Source of the DNA: Arthrobacter sp. EpRS71 | GTDB taxonomy: Bacteria > Actinomycetota > Actinomycetes > Actinomycetales > Micrococcaceae | Assembly (NCBI RefSeq): GCF_001512285.1 | Contig: NZ_LNUV01000004.1 | Coordinates: 434,001-498,000 of the forward strand | Direction of reading: 5' to 3' | Length of the DNA stretch: 64,000 bases | Shown: positions 27,266 through 36,539 of the stretch, in pieces | Layout: every line of letters begins with the position of its first letter | Position numbering within the stretch: position 1 is the first letter of the stretch | Notes under the pieces: generated by a model | Database searches by the model: none | Told to the model about the DNA's origin: nothing | What the model saw: the letters and a program-made list of their open reading frames with translations, nothing else | Position numbers and translations under genes: made by a program

Positions 27266-28117
27266 TCAAGGAACAGTCAGGAAATCAATGACTTCTTCGA
27301 CGCGGCCCAACAGTGATGCCTCAAGGTCTGCATACGTGCGGACTGCGCCCAGGAGCCTTTGCCAGCCCAAGCCTACGTCCTCGGCGGTTTCGTGAGGCCA
27401 GCCGAAGGCCCTGAGGATTCCCGTCTTCCAATCGAGTCCTCGAGGCACGGCGGGCCATGCTTCAATGCCCAGCACCTTGGGCCGGATTGCCTGCCAGACG
27501 TCCACGTAGGGGTGTCCAACAATGAGGACGTTTCCTGCAGCCCCCGGCACTGTCATGGCGTCGGCGGCGATGCGGGACTCTTTGGAACCGGGGACAAGAT
27601 GATCTACGAGGATGCCAAGCCTGCGCCCCGAGCCGGGATTGAAATCGGCGATGGCGGATTTCAGATCATCAACGCCATGCAGTGGCTCCACCACGATGCC
27701 CTCCACCCGGAGGTCGTCTCCCCAAACTTTCTCGACGAGCTCGGCGTCGTGCTTTCCTTCCACCCAGATGCGGCTGGCCTTGGCTACCTGTGCCCGTTGC
27801 CCCTGGACCCTCACGGAGCCTGAGGCCGTCCGGCCGGACGGAACGGCGGACGCGGCAGCGCGTGGGGCGGGAGGCATCAACCGTATGGCCTGCCCTTCAA
27901 GCAGGAAGCCAAATCCCAGTTGGAACGATTTGGTCTTGCCCCGCCGGTCTTCGAGGGACACCACGTGCATGCCGCCCGATTTCTCTACACGCGTGACTTC
28001 GCCCACCCAGCCCGACTGCACGTCCTCGAGGACCATTCCACGTTGGACGGCGACTTCCGGCAGCTGCCTTTTGGCCGGAGCGGACAGATCCTGCGGACCC
28101 CAATTGTTCAAAGCCAA
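27266..28117 (-). CDS. DUF3097 family protein
   Basis: 283-residue cytoplasmic protein of the actinobacterial DUF3097 family. Visible blocks are the N-terminal NNWGPQDLSAPAKR, IWVEGKHDAELVEKVWGDDL (a toprim-like acidic motif), LGILVDHLVPGSKESRIAA and VLIVGHPYVDVWQAIRP. The function is unknown; the EGKxDAE and ILVDH acidic motifs suggest a nucleic-acid phosphotransfer fold, which is inference. TTG at 28117 has AGGTAGGA 5 nt upstream and fits the family start. ATG 28201 would add 28 residues and has no ribosome site. It is divergent from hrcA. Confidence 0.75.
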   Translation of the reverse strand: MALNNWGPQDLSAPAKRQLPEVAVQRGMVLEDVQSGWVGEVTRVEKSGGMHVVSLEDRRGKTKSFQLGFGFLLEGQAIRLMPPAPRAAASAVPSGRTASGSVRVQGQRAQVAKASRIWVEGKHDAELVEKVWGDDLRVEGIVVEPLHGVDDLKSAIADFNPGSGRRLGILVDHLVPGSKESRIAADAMTVPGAAGNVLIVGHPYVDVWQAIRPKVLGIEAWPAVPRGLDWKTGILRAFGWPHETAEDVGLGWQRLLGAVRTYADLEASLLGRVEEVIDFLTVP

Positions 28118-28211
28118 GGGATTCCTACCTTTTGTGCTGGTTTGTGGTGCGGGCCGAAGCCGGCCGCGGCAGGTTTCAATGCTAACAACGGGGTGGCTCA
28201 TACTAGACTTG

Positions 28212-28238
28212 TTAGCACTTGGGCATGTTGAGTGCTAA
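28212..28238. promoter_or_regulatory. CIRCE operator (HrcA binding site)
   Basis: TTAGCACTT-N9-GAGTGCTAA, one base off the CIRCE consensus TTAGCACTC-N9-GAGTGCTAA. It lies 70 bases before hrcA and in the divergent region shared with the DUF3097 gene, so it probably mediates autoregulation of hrcA-dnaJ. Confidence 0.85.
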
Positions 28239-28308
28239 GTGTGGAGTCCGATTGAGATCCCGCGTTGACCGGTCGAAGCGACCATGGCAGTCGTCAGGAG
28301 GTGGTGCT

Positions 28309-29316
28309 ATGAGTGAGCCGCGCAAGCTCGAAGTGCTGCGTGCCATCGTTGAGGATTACGTACATTCCAGGGAACCTGTGGGGTCCAAGGCCCTCGTGGA
28401 GCGGCACCATCTTGGCGTTTCCAGCGCCACCATCAGGAATGACATGGCCGTCCTGGAAGAGGAAGGCCTGATCGCGGCACCTCACACCAGCGCAGGGCGC
28501 ATCCCCACCGACAAGGGCTACCGCTTATTCGTTGACCGCATTTCGCAGGTCAAACCTCTCTCCGCGGCCGAACGCAGGGCCATCCATTCGTTGCTTGAGG
28601 GCCCGGATGATGTTGATGACATTCTGGAGCGCACCGTAAGGCTCCTGTCGCAACTGACCAATCAGGTCGCCGTCGTGCAGTACCCGCATTCCAACCGCGC
28701 TTTGGTCCGTCACGTGGAATTCGTCTTGCTGGCCCCTCAGCAGGTTCTGGTGGTCTTGATCGCGGACACCGGCAGCGTTGGGCAGAAGGTCATCGACGCT
28801 GGCTCTGATGTCAGCAATGAGGCCTTGATGCTCCTCAGGTCCCGCTTCCTGGGCAACATTGCCGGCACCCAATTGGCTCTTTTGCCACAAGTGCTTCCCT
28901 CCGTTGTTGCCCTGTGTCCGCCGGAGCTCCGCAGCCTGGCGCAGACGTTGGCCCAAGGGCTCCAGTCGCTCAGTGACACCAGCCGGGAAGAGCGAATCCT
29001 GATGGCGGGAACGGCAAATCTGGCCCGCTCCAACGTGGATTTCCCACTGAGCATCGGACCGGTGCTGGAAGCACTTGAGGAACAAGTTGTGATGCTCCGG
29101 TTGTTGTCTGACATGGGGGATGATCCCCGCGGCGTCACCGTGAGCATTGGACGTGAGAACCCATACGACGGCTTGGCGGAGGCCTCCGTCGTGGCTACCG
29201 GCTACGGCTCCGGTGCCAAGGTGGGAATTCTTGGTCCCACCCGTATGGACTATCCCACCACCATGGCAGCCGTTCGCGCCGTGGCCCGTTACCTTTCCCG
29301 CATTCTCGGCGGCTGA
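28309..29316 (+). CDS. hrcA: Heat-inducible transcription repressor HrcA
   Basis: 335-residue repressor of the CIRCE regulon. The N-terminal winged helix ([20 protein letters not shown] then [19 protein letters not shown]) is followed by [13 protein letters not shown], a family signature, and the GAF-like dimer and effector domains. ATG at 28309 has AGGAGG 7 nt upstream. A CIRCE element lies upstream and dnaJ follows after 50 bases, the usual hrcA-dnaJ pair. Confidence 0.96.
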   Translation: MSEPRKLEVLRAIVEDYVHSREPVGSKALVERHHLGVSSATIRNDMAVLEEEGLIAAPHTSAGRIPTDKGYRLFVDRISQVKPLSAAERRAIHSLLEGPDDVDDILERTVRLLSQLTNQVAVVQYPHSNRALVRHVEFVLLAPQQVLVVLIADTGSVGQKVIDAGSDVSNEALMLLRSRFLGNIAGTQLALLPQVLPSVVALCPPELRSLAQTLAQGLQSLSDTSREERILMAGTANLARSNVDFPLSIGPVLEALEEQVVMLRLLSDMGDDPRGVTVSIGRENPYDGLAEASVVATGYGSGAKVGILGPTRMDYPTTMAAVRAVARYLSRILGG

Positions 29317-29366
29317 ACGCCGGTCCGAGGAAACATCCGCAGTACAACAAGGAAGAGATACCGACT

Positions 29367-30494
29367 TTGAGCAGCCACTATGACGTTTTGGGAGTCTCGC
29401 CGGAAGCCACCGGGGAAGAGATCAAAAAGGCGTACCGCAAGTTGGCGCGGAAACTGCACCCTGACGTAAACCCCGGTGAAGATGTCGCGGAACAGTTCAA
29501 GGCCGTGACGCACGCCTACGAGGTGCTGTCTGATCCCCAGAAGCGGCGCGTTTACGATGCCACCGGCAATGAGAACGGCACGGACAACGGTTTCGGTGGA
29601 GGGTACGCCGGCCAGGGTTTCGCGTTCCAGGACATCTTCGACACCTTCTTTGGTGGAGGCGGCGGCCACGGTGGACCAGCCTCCCGTGTCCGTCGCGGCC
29701 AGGACGCGCTGATCAGCGTCCGCATCGACTTGAAGGACGCCGTGTTCGGCGTCAACAGGAAGCTCGAAGTGGACACTGCCGTGATCTGCCCCACCTGCGA
29801 TGGCAGTTGCTGCCGCCCGGGCACCCACCCGGAACGCTGCGACATCTGCGGCGGCAGCGGCCAGGTCCAGCGCGCGGTCCGTTCCATCCTCGGCCAGGTC
29901 ATGACCGCTGCCCCGTGCGGATCCTGTGAAGGCTTCGGCACAGTCATCAAGGACCCCTGCAACGAGTGCAATGGGCAGGGCCGCATCCGCAGCCGCCGTT
30001 CCCTCACCATCAAGGTCCCCGCCGGTGTCGCCACTGGTACACGCATCCAGCTGTCCGGGCAAGGTGAAGCGGGCCCCGCAGGTGGCCCCGCCGGCGATCT
30101 CTATGTGGAGATCCGGGTCAACAACGACTCCATGTTCATGCGTGAAGGTGACGACCTTCACGCCACACTGAGCGTGCCCATGACCGCGGCGGCACTGGGC
30201 ACGGAGCTGCAGTTGGACACCTTCGACGGTGCACAGCACCTGGACGTGAAGGCCGGAACCCAATCCGGAGAAATCATTACCCTGCGCGGCTTGGGTGTTA
30301 CGCACCTCCGGGGTTATGGACGCGGCGACCTCAAGGTGCACTTGCACGTGGAGACCCCCACCAAGCTCGACCCCGCCCAGGAGGAACTCCTGCAGCAGCT
30401 CGCCAAGCTGCGCGGTGAGCAGTTTACCGAGGGAAAGCTTGTGGCAAGCGGCGGAATGTTCGCGAAGCTTCGGGACAAACTCGGTAACCTGTAG
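29367..30494 (+). CDS. dnaJ: Chaperone DnaJ
   Basis: 375-residue type I J-protein, DnaK co-chaperone. J domain with HPD at residues 31-33, a Gly/Phe-rich linker with GGGGGHGGP, and a zinc domain (about 138-210) of four CxxCxG-like repeats: CPTCDG, CDICGG, CGSCEG, CNECNG. The first repeat is unusual, continuing SCC instead of the standard glycine pattern. Start TTG at 29367, with GGAAGAG 9 nt upstream. This is the hrcA-linked copy (DnaJ2 type). Confidence 0.94.
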   Translation: MSSHYDVLGVSPEATGEEIKKAYRKLARKLHPDVNPGEDVAEQFKAVTHAYEVLSDPQKRRVYDATGNENGTDNGFGGGYAGQGFAFQDIFDTFFGGGGGHGGPASRVRRGQDALISVRIDLKDAVFGVNRKLEVDTAVICPTCDGSCCRPGTHPERCDICGGSGQVQRAVRSILGQVMTAAPCGSCEGFGTVIKDPCNECNGQGRIRSRRSLTIKVPAGVATGTRIQLSGQGEAGPAGGPAGDLYVEIRVNNDSMFMREGDDLHATLSVPMTAAALGTELQLDTFDGAQHLDVKAGTQSGEIITLRGLGVTHLRGYGRGDLKVHLHVETPTKLDPAQEELLQQLAKLRGEQFTEGKLVASGGMFAKLRDKLGNL

Positions 30495-30496
30495 CG

Positions 30497-31270
30497 GTGA
30501 GCAATCCGGTTTTCTTTACACCGGCGGGAAGCCTTGACCAGCTGATCCCCGGGTCCACCTTTGTGTTGGAAGGTGCGGAGGCCCGCCATGCCGTCACCGT
30601 CAAGCGATTGGCTGCGGGGGAGCCCGTGGACATAGCTGACGGTTCGGGCGTGCGGTTGACTGGCACCGTAGTTGACGCAGGCTCCAGTACCCTCACAGTG
30701 AAGGCATCCGAGGTTCTCTTCGAGGACCAGCCGGAGGTCCGCCTGGTGCTGGTGCAGGCCCTTGCCAAAGGCGATCGGGATGAACTCGCCATCGAGACTG
30801 CCACGGAGCTCGGAATAGACGCCGTCATTCCGTGGCAGTCCGAGCGGGCGATCGTGCGTTGGAAAGGTGAACGGGCCGCCAAAGCGCACGCGAAATGGCA
30901 GTCGGTGGTCACTGCGGCCGCCAAACAGGCGCGGCGTGCTTGGATTCCTGAGGTGCGCTCCATCGTGGACACGGGCGCTTTGGCGAAGGCAGTCGCAGCC
31001 GCTGATGTGGCCATCATCCTGCATGAAGACGCCAAGAATCCCCTGCGGACCGTCCTTGAAGAGTCAGTTGCGGTCCGGGCTGGAGATGATGGGTCCCCTC
31101 GCGAGGTCCTCTTGATCGTTGGGCCGGAGGGTGGAATCTCGCCACGCGAGGTAACGCGGCTCAGTGACGCAGGAGCCGTGACGGCACTTCTGGGTCACCA
31201 CGTATTGAGGTCGTCGACGGCGGGACCTGCCGCCGTCGTTCTTGCCAGTGACGTACTGGGCCGCTGGTAG
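30497..31270 (+). CDS. rsmE: 16S rRNA (uracil(1498)-N3)-methyltransferase
   Basis: 257-residue SPOUT-class methyltransferase modifying U1498 of 16S rRNA. An N-terminal PUA-like part (NPVFFTPAGSLDQL to SEVLFEDQP) precedes the knotted SAM-binding end with IVGPEGGISPREV near residues 207-219 and LGHHVLRSSTAGPAAV. GTG at 30497 is two bases after the dnaJ stop, so it is in the hrcA-dnaJ operon. Confidence 0.94.
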   Translation: MSNPVFFTPAGSLDQLIPGSTFVLEGAEARHAVTVKRLAAGEPVDIADGSGVRLTGTVVDAGSSTLTVKASEVLFEDQPEVRLVLVQALAKGDRDELAIETATELGIDAVIPWQSERAIVRWKGERAAKAHAKWQSVVTAAAKQARRAWIPEVRSIVDTGALAKAVAAADVAIILHEDAKNPLRTVLEESVAVRAGDDGSPREVLLIVGPEGGISPREVTRLSDAGAVTALLGHHVLRSSTAGPAAVVLASDVLGRW

Positions 31271-31276
31271 TCAGCC

Positions 31277-31308
31277 CCTCAGTTATCCGACCCCGCAGTT
31301 ATCCGACC
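31277..31308. repeat. Tandem 16-bp duplication at the end of the GerMN lipoprotein gene
   Basis: Two adjacent 16-bp copies, 31277-31292 and 31293-31308, differ at one base. The second copy includes the stop codon and last codons of the minus-strand gene. Confidence 0.7.
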
Positions 31309-32180
31309 TTGAACAAGCGGGTGTCAGTGCTCGTTTCGATGGTCGCGCCGGTCTCGTCTACTTGTGAAACCCGCAACTCATACTTTCCGGCTTTCAGCGT
31401 GGCGGTGAAGGTGAAAACTCCGTACTGGCCCGGCTCGCCGGCGGCTTGGGTTTGTCCCGTGAGCAGGCCGGTCTTTTCGCCCTTGCTGTTCTCTTGCAGG
31501 ATTTGCCAGCTGACCGGCCTTGAACTGTCGGTGCTGCGGCCATTGAACTTGACCGTACCCACCGGCAGGGTTGTTTCCTCCTGTGGATCGATGATCCACA
31601 GAGGTGCCACCAAAGACGCGTTCCGTTCCATGGGCTGGCCAAGTTTTACCTGCCCGAAGGCCATGTAGTCAGTGTGTCCGTCAACCAGGATGACAACCTG
31701 GATTTGCTGGCCGGAGTTGATGAGCCCGGAGGACGAGGCTGCTGCGGTAGCTGTGTAGACCAATTGTTGGACAGCCCGCTGCGCCATTCCGGCGTCGAGG
31801 TTTGAGTTGAACGCATCCCGGGAAATATCGACGGTGATGACGTTCTTGCCGGAGATCGATGTTGCCAGGCTCTCCGGGGCCTGCCAGGGCGTGAAGAAGT
31901 CGTGGTCCAAAGGTTTTTCGGACATCATGATCCGGAGTGCAGTGGTCACGGGGTTTCCGTCACTGGAGATGTCCCTGAACTCGCGGTAGAGGTAAACCTC
32001 TTCCTTGCTGCGTCCAATCCAGTAAACGGGGATCTTGGTGGAGGCCTGCGTGGTTTCCAGCGGTGCGTGGCTGGCCGGGGCGTCCTGAAGGGTAACGGAT
32101 GGCGAACTGGTGGTGGCCGGGGTGCCGCCACCATTGGCTATGCAACCCGTCAGCAGCAGGACAGCAAGCATCGCAGGCAC
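31299..32180 (-). CDS. GerMN domain lipoprotein (start uncertain)
   Basis: Secreted lipoprotein of at least 293 residues. The lipobox LLTGC places the lipidated Cys at residue 13 from GTG 32180. A GerMN (sporulation/germination) domain follows (about 47-180: IPVYWIGRSKEEVYLYREF to VVILVDGHTDYMAFG), then an Ig-like Gmad2-type domain (about 185-293). Starting at GTG 32180 leaves almost no signal peptide. The open frame upstream encodes an ideal one, with RRRTK before the hydrophobic core, and begins at an ATT (32240) that has AGGA 5 nt upstream. The true start may therefore be that ATT. The cellular role is unknown; probably envelope-linked. Confidence 0.75.
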   Translation of the reverse strand: MPAMLAVLLLTGCIANGGGTPATTSSPSVTLQDAPASHAPLETTQASTKIPVYWIGRSKEEVYLYREFRDISSDGNPVTTALRIMMSEKPLDHDFFTPWQAPESLATSISGKNVITVDISRDAFNSNLDAGMAQRAVQQLVYTATAAASSSGLINSGQQIQVVILVDGHTDYMAFGQVKLGQPMERNASLVAPLWIIDPQEETTLPVGTVKFNGRSTDSSRPVSWQILQENSKGEKTGLLTGQTQAAGEPGQYGVFTFTATLKAGKYELRVSQVDETGATIETSTDTRLFKVG

Positions 32181-32240
32181 GGCGATGACGGACTTAGTTC
32201 GTCTGCGCGCGCCATCTCCGATGCTTACTGGCTCTGAAAT

Positions 32241-32597
32241 GAGTGTCCTGCCTTACCGTATGTTTTGTGGCAGCCCCTGCCGCCGGGGTGGGACCGCAGG
32301 GTGCCGATGCCACCCGCTATGCCAGCTTGGCACATCGTCGACGCCGGTCGGCCGGGATTGGGCGGACAGGCGCCAACTGAAACATGATTGATACCCGCTT
32401 GATGCCGAGTTGAGACAAAATGAATGACATGGCTCTGAGGCTCTGATGCTGGCGACGGTTTCAGTTCAGCGGACGCAGGGCTGGCGTAGGATTGAAGAAA
32501 TTCCGGCATCCGGACAGGCGCACTTAATGGCCACGAATGTCGAATCGATGGCGTTAATATGTCCAACCGGAGGAGAAAAGGCCCTTAGGCCAGCACT
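32241..32597. other. Intergenic region between GerMN lipoprotein and phoH
   Basis: About 360 bases shared by two divergent genes. The half near phoH contains a nine-codon upstream ORF (32559-32588, MSNRRRKGP) followed 9 bases later by the phoH ATG. GGAGGAG at 32569-32575 lies inside that small ORF rather than at a normal distance from phoH. No convincing promoter hexamers or hairpins were found elsewhere. Confidence 0.5.
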
Positions 32598-33689
32598 ATG
32601 AGTGAATCTTTGAACGGGCGGCTCAGGACCGGAAACGGCAACCAGCCGCCCACTGAGTTCCCGCACACACTACCGGGTACGCGCACGGAGGTTGTCACGT
32701 TCGATAACTCCGACCAGATGGTTCATTCGTTGGGCAGCCATGACGAAGCCCTGCGGTACATCGAGGAACAATTCCAGGACGTCAGTTTCCATGTACGGGG
32801 CAACGAGCTCTCCATGACGGGCCCGTCCACCGTTATTCCACGTGTCATGCGTCTCTTGGAGGAAGTTCGCGGGCTTGTGGCGAAGGGGACCGTGGTCACT
32901 CCGGACATCCTTCAGCAGCTCGTGTCCCTCCTGAGGGCCCAGTCCGTGCAGAATCCGGCTGATGTCCTGACGCACAACATCCTCTCCAGCAGGGGCAAGA
33001 CCATACGGCCCAAAACCCTGAACCAGAAGAACTATGTTGACGCCATTGATGACAACACGGTGATTTTTGGCATAGGTCCGGCGGGTACTGGCAAGACGTA
33101 TCTGGCAATGGCCAAAGCGGTGCAGGCCCTGCAGACGAAGGAAGTGAGCCGGATCATCCTGACCCGGCCTGCCGTGGAAGCGGGGGAGAGGCTGGGCTTC
33201 CTCCCCGGCACGCTGAGCGACAAGATCGACCCCTATCTTCGCCCGCTTTATGACGCCTTGCACGACATGATGGACCCCGAGTCCATCCCGCGTCTCATGG
33301 CTGCAGGGACTATCGAGGTAGCTCCCTTGGCTTACATGCGCGGACGCACTCTGAACGACGCCTTCATCATCCTTGACGAAGCACAAAACACCACCCCGGA
33401 GCAGATGAAGATGTTCCTCACGCGTCTGGGTTTCGGTTCCAAAATGGTGGTGACCGGCGACGTCACGCAGATTGACCTGCCGTCCGGGGCGACGTCCGGC
33501 TTGCGGATTGTCAGGGAAATCCTGAAGGGAATTGACGACGTCAACTTCTCCATCCTGGAACCAGCCGACGTGGTGCGCCACCGGCTGGTTGCCGACATCG
33601 TCTCCGCCTACAGCACCTGGGATGACGCGCACAGCAGCGATGCGGCCAACAAAGCCGGCGCACAGTACAACCGTGGAGAACGTAAATGA
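32598..33689 (+). CDS. PhoH family ATPase
   Basis: 363-residue PhoH-like protein. An N-terminal domain (about residues 30-110, resembling an RNA-binding KH-like module) precedes the P-loop ATPase core with Walker A GPAGTGKT (about 160-167) and Walker B FIILDEAQN (about 260). Linkage to ybeY and era is conserved in bacteria and points to rRNA maturation or RNA quality control. It overlaps ybeY by 4 bases. The ATG lacks a good ribosome site at normal spacing; a small uORF ends 9 bases upstream. Confidence 0.92.
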   Translation: MSESLNGRLRTGNGNQPPTEFPHTLPGTRTEVVTFDNSDQMVHSLGSHDEALRYIEEQFQDVSFHVRGNELSMTGPSTVIPRVMRLLEEVRGLVAKGTVVTPDILQQLVSLLRAQSVQNPADVLTHNILSSRGKTIRPKTLNQKNYVDAIDDNTVIFGIGPAGTGKTYLAMAKAVQALQTKEVSRIILTRPAVEAGERLGFLPGTLSDKIDPYLRPLYDALHDMMDPESIPRLMAAGTIEVAPLAYMRGRTLNDAFIILDEAQNTTPEQMKMFLTRLGFGSKMVVTGDVTQIDLPSGATSGLRIVREILKGIDDVNFSILEPADVVRHRLVADIVSAYSTWDDAHSSDAANKAGAQYNRGERK

Positions 33690-34159
33690 GCATTGAAGTA
33701 AACAACGAGTCCGGTGTAGCGGTGGACGAGGCGCAACTGGTGACGTTGGCACGCTTCATCTTTGAGCGTTTGTTCATCCACCCACAGGCGGAACTGTCGA
33801 TTCTCCTCGTTGATGAACCGGCCATGGAGAAACTGCACATTGAGCTGATGGACGAGCCCGGCGCAACGGACGTCCTGTCCGTCCCCATGGACGAACTCAC
33901 GCCGGGCACCCCGGACAAGCCCACACCGCAAGGTATGTTGGGGGACATCGCCATCTGCCCGCAGGTGGCTGAGGTTCAGGCGCGCAACGCCGGCCACGCC
34001 ACTCAGGACGAGATGCTGCTCCTGACCACCCATGGCATTCTCCACTTGCTCGGCTTCGACCATGCCGAGCCCGAGGAAAAAGAAGAAATGTTTGGTTTGC
34101 AGCGGGAACTGCTGTCTGAATTCCTGGGCAAGGATGCCCCCATGGAGACCATGCAGTGA
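33686..34159 (+). CDS. ybeY: Endoribonuclease YbeY, rRNA maturation factor
   Basis: 157-residue zinc-dependent endonuclease needed for 16S rRNA 3' processing and ribosome quality control. The three-histidine metal motif HGILHLLGFDH lies at about residues 115-125, and the ATDVLSVPMDE segment is typical. It starts within the phoH stop (ATGA) and overlaps the next gene by 4 bases, so phoH-ybeY-CNNM-era is a tightly coupled operon. Confidence 0.95.
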   Translation: MSIEVNNESGVAVDEAQLVTLARFIFERLFIHPQAELSILLVDEPAMEKLHIELMDEPGATDVLSVPMDELTPGTPDKPTPQGMLGDIAICPQVAEVQARNAGHATQDEMLLLTTHGILHLLGFDHAEPEEKEEMFGLQRELLSEFLGKDAPMETMQ

Positions 34160-35487
34160 CCTCGATCATCCTGGTCGGCATGGCGCTGGTTTTCCTCAGC
34201 TTCGTTGCACTGCTGACCGCAGCTGAGGCTGCTTTCAACTTCCTGCCCCGGCATGAGGCCGAACAGTCCATAGTGCGGAGCAAGGGCAAGGCGCTGGGGG
34301 GCATCCTCAAGAATCCGATCGCGCACATGCGCGCTCTGCGTTTTTGGCGTGTGTGGTTCGAAATGGCGGCAGCAGTCGCCGTCGCGGTTGTACTGCACAG
34401 TCTGCTGGACAACGTATGGCTCGCCGGTCTCGCAGCCACGGGCATCATGGCGGTGATCGGCTTCGTCCTGGTGGGCGTTTCGCCCAGGCAGCTGGGCAGG
34501 GCGCATTCCGGCCCCGTTGTTCGCTTCACTGCACCCCTTATCAGGTTCCTTTGCTGGATACTGGGGCCCATCCCCGGCTGGCTGGTGGCTCTGGGACAGG
34601 CAGTGGCACCCGGCGCGCCGAGCGGTGACGATGCTTTTGTCAGCGAAGAGGAGTTCCGCGAATTCGTGGATCGTGCCGCGGAGTCGGACATGATCGAAGA
34701 CAACGAGGCAGAACTCATCCATTCGGTGTTCGATTTCGGTGACACTTTGGTGCGTTCCGTCATGGTTCCACGCACCGACATTGTGAGCATCGGTACGGGT
34801 TCGGATCTCGAAACGGCGATGGGTCTTTTCCTGCGGTCCGGCTACTCCAGGATCCCGGTGATCGGGGAGAACACCGATCAGATCCGCGGAATCCTCTACC
34901 TCAAGGACGTGGCTGCCGCCATGCATCGGAGGGAAACCGGACTTCAAGCCCACGACGTCGACTCGCTCGCGCGCGATGTGCGTTATGTTCCGGAGTCCAA
35001 GCCTGTGAGCGATCTTCTCAGGGAACTCCAGAAGGAGTCCACGCATGTGGCCATAGTTATCGACGAGTACGGCGGTACCGCCGGACTGGTCACTCTGGAA
35101 GACCTCATTGAGGAGATCGTTGGTGAGATCGTGGATGAATACGACGCCGCCGCCGAAGAGGCAGTCGATCTCGGCGATGGCACATACCGCGTCAGCGCCC
35201 GCATGAGCATCGATGACCTGGGCGAACTTTTCGACATCGATCTTGATGACGACGAAGTGGATACAGTAGGCGGTCTGCTGGCCAAAGCCCTTGGTCAGGT
35301 TCCCATTGTGGGGAGCGCTGTCGAGGTGAACGGAATATCGCTCCGGGCCGATAGGCTGGAGGGTCGCCGAAACAGGGTCAGCCACATCATTGCGGCAGCC
35401 ATGCCAAAGGAAGACACTGACTTTGAAGACCTACTCGATGACGCCGACTCAACGCAACAGGGAGTTCCACGTGAGCAAGCAAGATAA
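34156..35487 (+). CDS. CNNM/CorC-type transporter-associated protein (hemolysin family)
   Basis: 443 residues. An N-terminal DUF21 membrane domain (helices near 3-22, 65-85, 90-108, 130-150) is followed by the EDNEAELIHSVFDFGDTLVRSVMVPR hinge. A CBS pair (about 200-320) and a CorC/HlyC C-terminal domain (TYRVSARMSIDDLGELFDID onward) complete it. Such proteins are linked to magnesium or cobalt efflux; haemolysis is a historical label. GTG 34156 overlaps ybeY; its 3' end overlaps the era start by 17 bases. Confidence 0.88.
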   Translation: MTSIILVGMALVFLSFVALLTAAEAAFNFLPRHEAEQSIVRSKGKALGGILKNPIAHMRALRFWRVWFEMAAAVAVAVVLHSLLDNVWLAGLAATGIMAVIGFVLVGVSPRQLGRAHSGPVVRFTAPLIRFLCWILGPIPGWLVALGQAVAPGAPSGDDAFVSEEEFREFVDRAAESDMIEDNEAELIHSVFDFGDTLVRSVMVPRTDIVSIGTGSDLETAMGLFLRSGYSRIPVIGENTDQIRGILYLKDVAAAMHRRETGLQAHDVDSLARDVRYVPESKPVSDLLRELQKESTHVAIVIDEYGGTAGLVTLEDLIEEIVGEIVDEYDAAAEEAVDLGDGTYRVSARMSIDDLGELFDIDLDDDEVDTVGGLLAKALGQVPIVGSAVEVNGISLRADRLEGRRNRVSHIIAAAMPKEDTDFEDLLDDADSTQQGVPREQAR

Positions 35488-36433
35488 GAAATTCGACGCC
35501 GACGCAGATTTCGGTGGCTTCCACGCGGGCTTCTCGGTGCTCGTGGGCCGGCCCAATGCGGGAAAGTCAACACTGACCAATGCCTTGGTGGGGCAGAAGG
35601 TGGCTATCACCTCGGCCAAACCGCAAACAACACGGCACACCATTCGCGGTATTGTCCACCGCGAAGATGCCCAATTGATCCTGGTGGACACCCCAGGGCT
35701 CCACCGGCCCCGTACTCTCCTGGGGAAGCGCCTCAACGAACTTGTGGCCGATACCTTGGCTGAGGTGGACGCCATTGGTTTCTGCCTGCCGGCGAACGAG
35801 AAGATCGGACCCGGCGACAAATACATCGCGGCTCAGTTGGCCGCCGTTGGACGTAAGCCCATCGTGGCATTGGTGACTAAAACCGACCTTGTGGACCGTC
35901 AGGCGTTGACTGAGCAACTCCTCGCGGTGGCAGCTTTGGGACGCGACGTTCTTGGTGAGCAGGGCTGGGCGGATATCGTGCCTGTCTCCGCTGCCGATGG
36001 GTTCCAGGTTTCCACTGTTGCTGACGTCCTGATCAGCCACATGCCGTCGTCGCCGCCGCTATATCCTGACGGCGAGCTGACTGACGAACCCGAGGCCGTC
36101 ATGATCGCGGAGCTGATTCGTGAAGCGGCCCTTGAGGGTGTGCGTGACGAGCTTCCCCACTCCCTTGCAGTGGTCGTGGAGGAAATCGTGCCTCGTGAAG
36201 GCCGGACCGAGGACAACCCCCTGTTGGATGTCCGGGTCAATCTTTACGTCGAGCGGCCCTCGCAAAAGGCGATCATCATCGGCAAGGGGGGAAGCCGCTT
36301 GCGTGAGGTGGGGACTAACGCGCGCAAGGGCATTGAGACACTGCTCGGCACACGGATCTACCTCGATCTCCATGTGAAAGTAGCTAAAGATTGGCAGCGA
36401 GACCCCAAGCAGTTGGTCAAACTCGGGTTCTAA
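35471..36433 (+). CDS. era: GTPase Era
   Basis: 320-residue GTPase that binds 16S rRNA and helps assemble the 30S subunit. G1 GRPNAGKST (about residues 26-34), the switch I effector segment KPQTTRHTIRG, G3 DTPGLHRP and G4 TKTD are present. The C-terminal KH domain carries IIGKGGSRLREVG (near 270). GTG at 35471 has CAGGGAG upstream and lies inside the preceding gene's last codons. Last gene of the phoH operon. Confidence 0.96.
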   Translation: MSKQDKKFDADADFGGFHAGFSVLVGRPNAGKSTLTNALVGQKVAITSAKPQTTRHTIRGIVHREDAQLILVDTPGLHRPRTLLGKRLNELVADTLAEVDAIGFCLPANEKIGPGDKYIAAQLAAVGRKPIVALVTKTDLVDRQALTEQLLAVAALGRDVLGEQGWADIVPVSAADGFQVSTVADVLISHMPSSPPLYPDGELTDEPEAVMIAELIREAALEGVRDELPHSLAVVVEEIVPREGRTEDNPLLDVRVNLYVERPSQKAIIIGKGGSRLREVGTNARKGIETLLGTRIYLDLHVKVAKDWQRDPKQLVKLGF

Positions 36434-36539
36434 TGGGCAGTACTGGATCCGGCGTGGTTTTGGGCCAGATAAGGAACTTCCCAGAATCGGCAACTATGAT
36501 TGCGGGGATCCAGCTGTTTGATGAAAGGTAAACCAAATA

